A DNA stretch of 64,000 bases from Azospirillum sp. 51_20. Its GTDB lineage: Bacteria > Pseudomonadota > Alphaproteobacteria > RF32 > CAG-239. The DNA is taken from contig MNTV01000018.1 of the NCBI GenBank assembly GCA_001917175.1, positions 1-64,000 on the forward strand. Reading direction: 5' to 3'. Positions 34,504 through 42,575 of this stretch are shown here, piece after piece. Every line of letters starts with the position of its first letter. Within the stretch, counting starts at the first letter, position 1. The position numbers and the translations under genes are program-made. Below the pieces are notes generated by a model that saw nothing but the letters and a program-made list of their open reading frames with translations, was not told the DNA's origin and did no database searches.

Positions 34504-35262
34504 TTACAAGAATTCGACTTCGCTTTGCGAATATCTGGTAACCGTAAAACCGAGAGGATTAAGCAGACGACGGCCCATAAAGGCGCGTTCGGGAATGAAA
34601 TAGGAAGTGACCGAAGCGGTCCAATAATGAACCCGGAGAAACAACGCGCCGGTTTCCGTATTGCGGCGGCGGGCGGAAACTTCGTAAGTTTTGAAATCCA
34701 CCTTCCAGACCGGGCTTTTTTCGCCGCCCACGCGGCCGATCGAAATGATTTCCACTTCCTGGCTGGTCTGGTTGTCGGTGATGTCTTTCCAGATACCTTC
34801 CCGATATTTGGCAAATTCGTCAAATACCTGCGGCGCGGAAAGATAATTCAGAATGCCGCCGGCATACCAGCGCACCATCATTTCGCGCTCGTCGTTGATG
34901 ATGGTGTTGCGATACATGACATATTGGCGGACAAAGGTTTCCATCATCATTTTTTTGGAAGCCATGTCGTGGGCAATCGGTTCATAGCGGACGATCTCGT
35001 CCGAAGAACTCTGGTCAATGATCAGGAAAGGCTCGACCGTCACCTGCGGCGCCAGGTTGAACAAAGAAAGAGACGCGGCCAGAAACAAAAGCAGCGAAGC
35101 GGCGGAAGTGACGATAAAGAAACGGGAAAGCCACAGATAATACGTCATCTTGGCGCTGACCTTTTCCCGTTCCCTGTCGCCGACAAAACGATATTCCCTG
35201 CCGTTTTTGTCGGTAATGGCCAGAATTTTGCTGCCTTCAAGAATTTTACTGAATTTGTTCAT
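34504..35262 (-). CDS. virB8: VirB8-like protein 1
   Basis: 252 aa. One membrane helix at about 45-68 follows a basic, charged N-terminus. The periplasmic domain shows the VirB8 pattern: VEPFLIIDQSSSDEIV, MMMETFVRQYVMYRNTIIND, WYAGGILNYLS, and HYWTASVTSYF with NPLGFTVTRYSQSE at the end. It begins 12 bases after the giant VirB5-position gene and is followed by a 118-base gap before the VirB7-like lipoprotein. No clear promoter or terminator was found in that gap, which is AT-rich. Confidence 0.87.
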   Translation of the reverse strand: MNKFSKILEGSKILAITDKNGREYRFVGDREREKVSAKMTYYLWLSRFFIVTSAASLLLFLAASLSLFNLAPQVTVEPFLIIDQSSSDEIVRYEPIAHDMASKKMMMETFVRQYVMYRNTIINDEREMMVRWYAGGILNYLSAPQVFDEFAKYREGIWKDITDNQTSQEVEIISIGRVGGEKSPVWKVDFKTYEVSARRRNTETGALFLRVHYWTASVTSYFIPERAFMGRRLLNPLGFTVTRYSQSEVEFL

Positions 35263-35274
35263 CTCTTACTTTCG

Positions 35275-38200
35275 TTAATACGCGGTGCAAAGCGGCTTCT
35301 CATAGTTGTCGATCTCCTTGCGGATGGCGTCGAGAGCTTCCTGCTGCGACTTTTCCATCACTTCCTGATTGGCCTTTTCGCTGATGATCGCTTCGCTCAG
35401 AGAACTGCCGGCAGCGGTCGAATTTGTCAGATTGACCAGCGCCTCTTGGTCCTGAACCAGCGCCGCCCGCGTATTTTCCACCTTGTCGTAGCGCTCTTTG
35501 ACAACCGGGTTGGCGTTGTTGACGGTTGAAATATCCGAAGCCGCCAGACCGACCAGATTGCTCTTGTACTCAATCAGCTTATTGCGAATATAAGCGTATT
35601 CCTCGTCGTTGGCAAGATTAAAGTCGTCGGCAAGCTTGAATCCCATCTCAGACAGCATTTCCCTGATCGTTTCCCTGGCGTCGTCAATGCTCAGCTGCAG
35701 CTCGTCCATGTTTTTACGAATGCTGTTTTCCTTGTCCACGAAATGCAGGAAATTCCCGATCTGATTATTGGCATACATCGACTTCTGATATACGTTGTCA
35801 CGCACTTCGTATTTGAAGTTGTCGCCGTTTGCCTTGTCTTCCAGTTCCAGCATGCGTTCATAGACGTTGTAGGCCGCATCGTTAAACTTCAGCTTGCGGC
35901 CGCTGTAGGCAAAAAGCGTTCCCAGTTCGGAAGGCGAAACAACGGCCGGCGTTTTCTGGGTGCCGGCGCGGACGCTTTCGTCCAGCTCCAGATCGGTAAC
36001 CGTGTAATAAAGCGTTCCCCTGACGGAGATGTCACCACAGACCGGCCTTTTCGGGGAATCCACGGGACTGACGAGATATTGTCCGCTGGTTTGCGCCAAA
36101 TCCACCTTGGAAGAAGCAATGTCGATCGTATAATTGCCGATCCGGCAGGGATAAAGCGTGCCGCGCATCAGATATTTGCTTTCTCCGCCCTGTTCCAAGA
36201 GAGAAGTCAAATTCAGCCCTTTTTCGACAAAGGCGTCGTCGGCCAGCATCTGCCGCCAGATACCGGGGATTTCTCCGCCGTATTCAAGAATCGAAGACTT
36301 GGCCACAATTCCGTCATTTGTCTTCCGGATATTTTTATAATCCGTCGCGTCAAAATGAACGATGTCGCGCGGCGAAGGATAGTGCTCGAACTCGGGCGCC
36401 TTCGGCGCGGCAAAATCGCGCGGTTTGGCCGGCAGACCGACAAAATATTCACTGTCCGCCGCCTTACAGGAAACCTTGCCGCAGATCTGTCCCGTGATCG
36501 CCGACGTCAGCGCGCCGGACAACATTGAGGCAACCGACGAGGACGCGCCGTCGCCGACGACGGAAACCGCGGAACGGATAAACTGCTCGCGGGGCATGTT
36601 CTTCAGGTCGTCGATCAGCTCCTTATGGCGTTTGACAACCACTCCGTTATTTTTGGTTTCGTACAGTCCGTCGCCAAGGTTGTACATATCCTGACGCGCC
36701 TTGTCGATCAGCTTGACCGCATAACCTTTGGCATCGGAAACCAAACTGTCGGCATCGGAAATCACGCTGCTCAAACCAAAGCCGTCGATATCAAGTTTGT
36801 CGACCAGCGCAGCCAGCGTAGGCGCTTTCGCACCGGCGGCGGCGCTTTCCAATTTGGCGTCGTATTCCGCTTCGACGACGGATTTGCGGTTCAGATAATC
36901 CTCTTCGATCGAGGCAATTTTTTCGTTTACCGAATCAATTTTCTTGTTCAGTTCGTCCCGTTGTCCCTCATAAGTTTTGACCTCCGCCCGCAACTGTGTC
37001 GCCGTCGCCATGTTTTCGGTCATTTGCCTGCTGCCTTCGGCAAAATCGCTCCGCGCCATTTCGTACAATACGGAATCGTCGGTGGTGCCGCGGTTGTTCA
37101 TCAGCCTGATGTTGCTGTACGAACTTTCAGCCTTGGCGTTACCGGAAGCGGCTTCCGAATCGGCCAGACTGATCTGATCGTTCAGTTCGCTGATCTTTGC
37201 CGCAACCTTATCCAGTTCGGCCGACAGTTTTTCCTTGGAAGCAAGATAAGGTTTGAGCGCCGCTTCGCGGGCACTGTCGACTTTGGCGACCGCCGTCATC
37301 TTTTCTTTAACCAGTCCGCTCGCGGCGGTTCCGCCGGAACCGTTCTCCGATATATATCCGGCCAGCCGCTGCAAACCGCGCTGAGCTGCGCTTTTGGCGG
37401 TTCCGTCGGGCCGGTCGTCGTTGATAAGCTGGGCAATTTTCAGCGCAACGGAAGTCAGATCCAGATTGCGGATATAGGTTTTCATATTTTCATATTTGCC
37501 GTCGATATACTGATTGTAAAAGCTCTTCTGATCCTGCCACAACGGGTAAGGATGAGCTGCCTTGCCGTAAACCGGACTGTCGGAATACTGGTCTTCGGCC
37601 AGAATTTTCGCCGCCTGGGCGCCGATCTGCCAGGTAACCAGTTCCACCTCGCGGGCTGCGGCGGAAAATTCTTCTTCCTTGCTCGGATTGGCCAACGCAC
37701 TGGCAGAATCCATCGCCGCCGCCTTTTCGCTGACGCTCTCAAGGCTGGCAAGGTCGCCGCTGTCTGCTTCCGCGCCCAAATCCAAAGTGGCAAAAGAGTC
37801 CGTATCAAGTCCCGCGGTCTTGTCGGCATTGGCGACCTGATAGGCGGCAACCGCCCATCCCGAAAGCCCGGTTCTGCTGTCATAATCCGTCGGATCGGCC
37901 GGCGCCGCCATCGTTCCGTACCAGACTTTTTCCGGCTGGTCGTAACGGCGGCCGAGATACTGAACAACGCACTGATCCGAGGAGGCAACCGCCTGCGCCG
38001 CCTTTTCATGCATTTGTTTAAACAGTTCATACTGGCGGAAGATATTGCGGTACGTGGGCAGCAGGCGGATCGTATTATGCGCCTTGAGCGCCTCGTTCAA
38101 CGATTTCTGCGCATCGGAAATAACCCCGAGATCGGCCAGTTCCTTTTCGCTGCCGGCCATTAAAGACTTGGCTTCGGGCGCTTCCGGCACGGCAAAATTG

Positions 38201-39063
38201 ACTTCGGTATAGGAACTCCGCTTTGTTTCCGTATCTTCGGCTTCTTCCTCCTCTGCCGCCGCCGATGCCGTACTGCCGCTGACAAACTGGGCAAAAGCCA
38301 TTTTGCTGCTGAAATAGCGCGAGGTCGCGGATTTTTTCCCTTCGCCTTCCGCGCCTTCTTCCTGATACGGCGCGGGGAGGATCGTCTTGCGGTAAATCGC
38401 GCGGGCAACGTAATACTGGGAATAAAGCGCCATCACTTCTTCGGTAACCTTCAGCACGTCGTTGAATTTCTTATGCGCCAGATAGAGGTTGTAATAGTTG
38501 CCGTTTTCATCCGAAGAGGACATTGAACCGGCATTGCCGCCGGAAGGGGCGATCGCGTCTTTCGAGAAATTGTCGATTTCCGTACGCAGGCTGTTCAACT
38601 GGGCTTCCAGCTTTTTCGACGCGGTCTGGATTTCGATCATGGTATCGTAATAAAATTCGGCCGCTTCCTTCTCGTAAAACCGGTTTACCCGCTGGTCGGA
38701 AGAAGGATATTGCAGAAACAGCTCGTTAATCGCGGCCTGAACGGCGGCCGGATCATAGATGTCCACCGAGGTTTCTTCGGCAAACTGCTTGGTCCCCGGC
38801 ACTTTTTCGGCCGCATTTTTGCGTTTGGTGAAATAAGAGCCGATGCTCGCCTTCAGTTTGGTCACCTTTTCCTTGGCATATTTGACCGCTTCGTCGGCCG
38901 CGGTCTGAATCTGCTCAAAAACAGGCGTAATCGCCGCGGCGGCATCGCCGCCGAAGTCAAAAGAAACGCCGCCCACCAACTGGGAACGAGCCGGAGAACT
39001 CAGGCCGAGCATCCCCGATACCAGCAGAATGCCAAGATAAAATTTACTGTTTTTTCTCATCAT
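35275..39063 (-). CDS. Giant exported coiled-coil protein in the VirB5 position
   Basis: 1262 aa. A signal peptide ends with ARS near residue 27. Its start overlaps the previous gene by about 20 bases, with GGGGG upstream. The body is mostly helical with long coiled-coil stretches (about 120-200, 600-740, 1120-1250). It has only a few cysteines, including a pair around QICGKVSCK near 862-868, and a less helical, beta-like part at about 880-1050. No further membrane helices are evident. No family recognised. It follows three smaller coiled-coil exported proteins and precedes VirB8, exactly where VirB5 lies in canonical operons. It may be a periplasmic or surface fibre or tip component, or a very large VirB5-like adhesin. 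Confidence 0.6.
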   Translation of the reverse strand: MMRKNSKFYLGILLVSGMLGLSSPARSQLVGGVSFDFGGDAAAAITPVFEQIQTAADEAVKYAKEKVTKLKASIGSYFTKRKNAAEKVPGTKQFAEETSVDIYDPAAVQAAINELFLQYPSSDQRVNRFYEKEAAEFYYDTMIEIQTASKKLEAQLNSLRTEIDNFSKDAIAPSGGNAGSMSSSDENGNYYNLYLAHKKFNDVLKVTEEVMALYSQYYVARAIYRKTILPAPYQEEGAEGEGKKSATSRYFSSKMAFAQFVSGSTASAAAEEEEAEDTETKRSSYTEVNFAVPEAPEAKSLMAGSEKELADLGVISDAQKSLNEALKAHNTIRLLPTYRNIFRQYELFKQMHEKAAQAVASSDQCVVQYLGRRYDQPEKVWYGTMAAPADPTDYDSRTGLSGWAVAAYQVANADKTAGLDTDSFATLDLGAEADSGDLASLESVSEKAAAMDSASALANPSKEEEFSAAAREVELVTWQIGAQAAKILAEDQYSDSPVYGKAAHPYPLWQDQKSFYNQYIDGKYENMKTYIRNLDLTSVALKIAQLINDDRPDGTAKSAAQRGLQRLAGYISENGSGGTAASGLVKEKMTAVAKVDSAREAALKPYLASKEKLSAELDKVAAKISELNDQISLADSEAASGNAKAESSYSNIRLMNNRGTTDDSVLYEMARSDFAEGSRQMTENMATATQLRAEVKTYEGQRDELNKKIDSVNEKIASIEEDYLNRKSVVEAEYDAKLESAAAGAKAPTLAALVDKLDIDGFGLSSVISDADSLVSDAKGYAVKLIDKARQDMYNLGDGLYETKNNGVVVKRHKELIDDLKNMPREQFIRSAVSVVGDGASSSVASMLSGALTSAITGQICGKVSCKAADSEYFVGLPAKPRDFAAPKAPEFEHYPSPRDIVHFDATDYKNIRKTNDGIVAKSSILEYGGEIPGIWRQMLADDAFVEKGLNLTSLLEQGGESKYLMRGTLYPCRIGNYTIDIASSKVDLAQTSGQYLVSPVDSPKRPVCGDISVRGTLYYTVTDLELDESVRAGTQKTPAVVSPSELGTLFAYSGRKLKFNDAAYNVYERMLELEDKANGDNFKYEVRDNVYQKSMYANNQIGNFLHFVDKENSIRKNMDELQLSIDDARETIREMLSEMGFKLADDFNLANDEEYAYIRNKLIEYKSNLVGLAASDISTVNNANPVVKERYDKVENTRAALVQDQEALVNLTNSTAAGSSLSEAIISEKANQEVMEKSQQEALDAIRKEIDNYEKPLCTAY

Positions 39064-40285
39064 TCCCGTCCCCCGTTGTTTCAGTGTTTTCGCCCGCTTC
39101 GTCCGTACCCGCGGTCATGGTTTTGCGGCCTTCCGTCAGAATGTTTCCGCTGCTTGGCGTGATTTCCTTTTCAAGCTTTTCCAGTTTTTCCGGCTTTGCA
39201 CCGCCTTCCGCTTCCAGTTCGGCAGCCGTCGGCGGGGTAAAACGATAGTTGTCAAGGTTGAAATCACCGGCCGCCTGAACCGGATCCGCGGCGTTGAAAT
39301 TCTCCAGCGCCAGATCCCTGGCCACGTCAAGCTGCATTTTCTGCAGCAGAATTTCGGTAAAGTTCAGCAGCGCCTGAATATTGTCCGTTTTCATCTTTAC
39401 CAGCGTTCCGACGGCACCGCCCAGACTTTCAAACTCTGCGGTCGACAGTTTGCTTTTGGCCGCTTTTTCATTGTCTTTGACCAGCGTCGATTTTATCAGC
39501 ATCGCCCGTCCCGCGGCTTTGCCGAGCATTTGATAATAGTTGACCCGGTAAATTGCGGCATACGTCGCCATCACGTGGGTGTCCACCTCCGTATCGGCGC
39601 CCGGCAGCAGCGTTTCCGCCGTCCGGTTCAGGTCTTCCGTCGAATCGTAATTGTCGGAAATCGTCGTAATCGAAGAAACCAGTTCGCTCGCCTTGCCCCG
39701 CAGTTCGCTGATCTGGTCGCTCAGTTTGCCGACTTCCTTTTCCGTTTTGCGGTTGATCTTCCGGGTTTCCTTGATCAGTTTTTGCGAAATCTTTTTCTTT
39801 TCTTTTTCGTTTTTCTCAATTTGCTTCTGATATTTTTTAATGTTTTCCGGATCTTCGACGATTTTTTTGTTCAGTTCCCTCGTGTTTGCGTCCAGTTCGG
39901 AAATTTTGGCGTTGGCTTCGCGGGCTTTGGCGGTAATTTCAACCGCTGCGTCTTCCTTGACCCTGGTCTGCTCGGCTTCCGCCTCGCTCATTTTGTCCAG
40001 CGTTTCGCCGAGGTTGTTAAGGTTCACGTTTTTAAAATCGTTCAGCATTTTTGTGGCAAACTCATAAGCCTCCTTGGCGCCCTGGCCGTAGGTGATGGCC
40101 GTCTGTACGATGGCCGCCTGCTGCAGTCCCTTGCCCGCGGTTTGCGAACTGGTATTGCCGTAGGAAACGATTTCGTTGCCGATGGTGCTGGCATCCAGCT
40201 TGAACGGCGGCAGCAAAAAGGCTTCGGCCGAAAAGACCGGTAAAAAAGCGCTTAAGACCAAAAGGCCGAGAAGATTTCTGTTCAT
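39044..40285 (-). CDS. Exported coiled-coil protein, VirB5-like
   Basis: 413 aa. Signal peptide to about residue 22 (AEA), then FLLPPFKLDASTIGNEIV, which recalls the P-x-FD-x-xN start of VirB5/TrbJ proteins. Residues about 95-230 form a strongly charged coiled coil (EKNEKEKKKISQKLIKE). The C-terminal part is helical and ends in an acidic, Thr-rich tail. The start overlaps the stop of the upstream gene by four bases (ATGA). VirB5 is a minor pilus component involved in adhesion. The assignment rests on the N-terminal pattern, helical content and position. Confidence 0.5.
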   Translation of the reverse strand: MNRNLLGLLVLSAFLPVFSAEAFLLPPFKLDASTIGNEIVSYGNTSSQTAGKGLQQAAIVQTAITYGQGAKEAYEFATKMLNDFKNVNLNNLGETLDKMSEAEAEQTRVKEDAAVEITAKAREANAKISELDANTRELNKKIVEDPENIKKYQKQIEKNEKEKKKISQKLIKETRKINRKTEKEVGKLSDQISELRGKASELVSSITTISDNYDSTEDLNRTAETLLPGADTEVDTHVMATYAAIYRVNYYQMLGKAAGRAMLIKSTLVKDNEKAAKSKLSTAEFESLGGAVGTLVKMKTDNIQALLNFTEILLQKMQLDVARDLALENFNAADPVQAAGDFNLDNYRFTPPTAAELEAEGGAKPEKLEKLEKEITPSSGNILTEGRKTMTAGTDEAGENTETTGDGNDEKKQ

Positions 40286-40941
40286 TGCTCATCTCCTTCC
40301 GATTCACCGCCGCTCTTGTTGCTGAACCTTTGCGCCATTTCTATCAGCTGCAATTCGTAAATCGCCGCCTGCATATCCCAGATGTGGGCAAAGCGCCGGG
40401 CGTTTTCCATGGCTTCCCTGGTTGCCGCCGACTGCAGAATTTCGCGGCTGTCCTTGGCTTCGACCGGCTTATCGTCGCTTGCGCCCTCTTTCCGCGTCTT
40501 GGTCATATTGGTGCGCAGCGTCAGCGCATAGGCATACATCCGGCTCAGGTTTTCGCGGCGGATGGCGTCGGTCGTATCCTTGTTGACAAAATAGGCCTTG
40601 TCCTGATCCTTGTCCGTATACTGGGGAATGATGTTTTCTTCCACCGCGCCTTCCAGTTCCTTGGTATCACCGACTTTTTCGGCAATCGGGCCGATCAGTT
40701 TGACGTCAACTTTCTTTTCGTTCAAAATATTGCTTTTGACCTCTTCCAACGGACCGAATTCCCCCTGGCGGACCGCATTCATGGCCGCCTGCACCTTTTT
40801 CAGCTCTTCCTGAACGTTCTGCGCCTCTTTCTGCACGTCTTCCAGTTTGCCGAGCGTGGTTTCCACCGCTTCAAAGTCGGCATGGGCGCAGTTGATGCCC
40901 AACAGAGAGAAAAGCAATGTCCAAGCAAAAAATGTTTTCAT
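40282..40941 (-). CDS. Small exported helical protein, VirB5-like
   Basis: 219 aa. Signal peptide ending AHA near residue 21; the mature protein is almost wholly helical (VETTLGKLEDVQKEAQNVQE at the front, then NARRFAHIWDMQAAIYELQL near the end). The mature length is close to that of classical VirB5 (about 200 aa), so this may be the functional equivalent. It sits two bases after the previous gene's stop and overlaps the next by four. Confidence 0.5.
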   Translation of the reverse strand: MKTFFAWTLLFSLLGINCAHADFEAVETTLGKLEDVQKEAQNVQEELKKVQAAMNAVRQGEFGPLEEVKSNILNEKKVDVKLIGPIAEKVGDTKELEGAVEENIIPQYTDKDQDKAYFVNKDTTDAIRRENLSRMYAYALTLRTNMTKTRKEGASDDKPVEAKDSREILQSAATREAMENARRFAHIWDMQAAIYELQLIEMAQRFSNKSGGESEGDEQ

Positions 40942-40943
40942 CG

Positions 40944-42500
40944 TTATTCTCCACCGGCGTCGCTCTTTTCATCCAGATCGGAATCTCCCAAAACGTCCTT
41001 GCGGGCAGCGCATACCTGCTCTACCGTTTCAAGAATGATCTGGGAAGAAAAATTCATGGAGATCCGGTTCAAAAGCAACTGCGTCTGATAGTTGCTCATG
41101 GCAATTACGGTCAAATCGCCGCGGACGTCTGTAGAATCCGCCGCCAACTTGTCCTGTTCGTCCAGCGTATCGCTGTAATTGGCCGCCTCGTACTTTGAAT
41201 TTGTCGCTTCCGCCAGCAGCGCAACCACCGCGTTGTAAATCATCCGGCGGCAGTCTTTCATGCTGAGGTTGGAGTCGAAACTGTTGTCAGCGTTGTTTTC
41301 ACGAATGATTTTTTCAATACATTCGTTGCGTTTCTGTTCGTCGTTGATAAAAGTCTGGGCACTGATTTCGCAACGCTGAGCCATCGGCACGATATAAACG
41401 TTGCCGACATAGCTGTTGCCGACGGCTTCTCCGTCATCGGAGGAACTGGCAAACGCCATTTCTTCATGCCGGCCGTAGGTGCTGCGGGAAACTTTTTCAA
41501 CCCGGTTCAAACGGGGAGAAACCCTGAATTGCCGTCTTTGCACCGGCGCGGCCTGTGCGGCCGGCGTTTCCGCCCGGACGGCAGCAGGCGAAGCCGAAAC
41601 GGCTGCCGTATCGGAAGCCTCCCCTTCCGCCGGCGCAACTTCAACATCAGCTTCGGTATCGGCAGAAACGGCTTTCAGCCCGGACGAAACAACGGCAGCT
41701 TCCGCATTTGGCGCGGACGGACGGACAAAGGCTCTGCGCCGGTTTGCCGAAACTCCTCCTTTGTCACCGGCAGCCTGCACTTTTCCGACAACGGCCGGCT
41801 TCATTTGCACAGCTTGCATTCCCTCGGGCAGGTTTTGCAGCGTTTTTACGGGTGCGCCGCCGTCTTCCGCAGCCGCTTCGTCGTCACCGGCGATGCCGTC
41901 CAAATTTTCGCCGCCGGTCTCTTCATAATCACCGTCGTCATAAACCCGGTTGGCAGAGTTCATCGCGGAAGAAACGCCGTTTTCTTCAGCATCTTCCCCA
42001 TAGAAGTCCTCGGCCGCGCCTTCAACGACGGTTGCCGTTTCTTCCGGTGCGTTGACGACCTCTTCTTCAACTTCTTCGTAATATTCTTCTTCCGGCTGCG
42101 AAGCCTGCTGATTTTCGGCTACGCTGTCCATGGCCGCCTGATAGGCGTCTTTCTGCGCCTGCACTTCGGCGTCATGAGCGGCTTTGGCCGCTTCGGCTTC
42201 CGCCTTGCGCGCCATCGCCTTTTGCGCCATTTCCATGCCTTTGTTGATCTCGTCGCCGTATTGTTCCTGAAATTTCGAGACAGAGGCAGCTGCATCGCCG
42301 ACAATCGTGTTGAGTTCGCCGACCTTGTTGGTGATATCGCCAATTCCTTTCAGGTTTTGAGAACCGTTTTTCACGATACTCATCGTACCGGCAATATTGG
42401 CGGCGTCAAAAGTCGGCAGCCCAGCTTCCGCCCCCGCGGCAACAAACAAAACGGCACCCGCGCCCAGAATGCCCGAACCAATGCGCTTAATATTTACCAT
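40944..42500 (-). CDS. Exported VirB5/TrbJ-like protein with long acidic insert
   Basis: 518 aa, ATG at 42500 behind GGAGGG. A signal peptide (AEA near 25-27) is followed by GLPTFDAANIAGTMSIVKN, close to the conserved FD-x-N opening of VirB5/TrbJ. A helical segment to about 130 is rich in Ala/Glu/Gln. About 130-340 is low in complexity, acidic and Pro/Ala-rich, including EEEYYEEVEEEV. The C-terminal part (about 350-518) looks folded again, with cysteines at CEIS, ECIEK and CRRM. It is the first of four exported proteins between virB4 and virB8. Confidence 0.55.
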   Translation of the reverse strand: MVNIKRIGSGILGAGAVLFVAAGAEAGLPTFDAANIAGTMSIVKNGSQNLKGIGDITNKVGELNTIVGDAAASVSKFQEQYGDEINKGMEMAQKAMARKAEAEAAKAAHDAEVQAQKDAYQAAMDSVAENQQASQPEEEYYEEVEEEVVNAPEETATVVEGAAEDFYGEDAEENGVSSAMNSANRVYDDGDYEETGGENLDGIAGDDEAAAEDGGAPVKTLQNLPEGMQAVQMKPAVVGKVQAAGDKGGVSANRRRAFVRPSAPNAEAAVVSSGLKAVSADTEADVEVAPAEGEASDTAAVSASPAAVRAETPAAQAAPVQRRQFRVSPRLNRVEKVSRSTYGRHEEMAFASSSDDGEAVGNSYVGNVYIVPMAQRCEISAQTFINDEQKRNECIEKIIRENNADNSFDSNLSMKDCRRMIYNAVVALLAEATNSKYEAANYSDTLDEQDKLAADSTDVRGDLTVIAMSNYQTQLLLNRISMNFSSQIILETVEQVCAARKDVLGDSDLDEKSDAGGE

Positions 42501-42575
42501 ACCACCCTCCGTCTTGGTCTATGTCATTTTAATAATAGCAAAAAAAAACTGTTTTATAAATCTATTTTACGTTTC

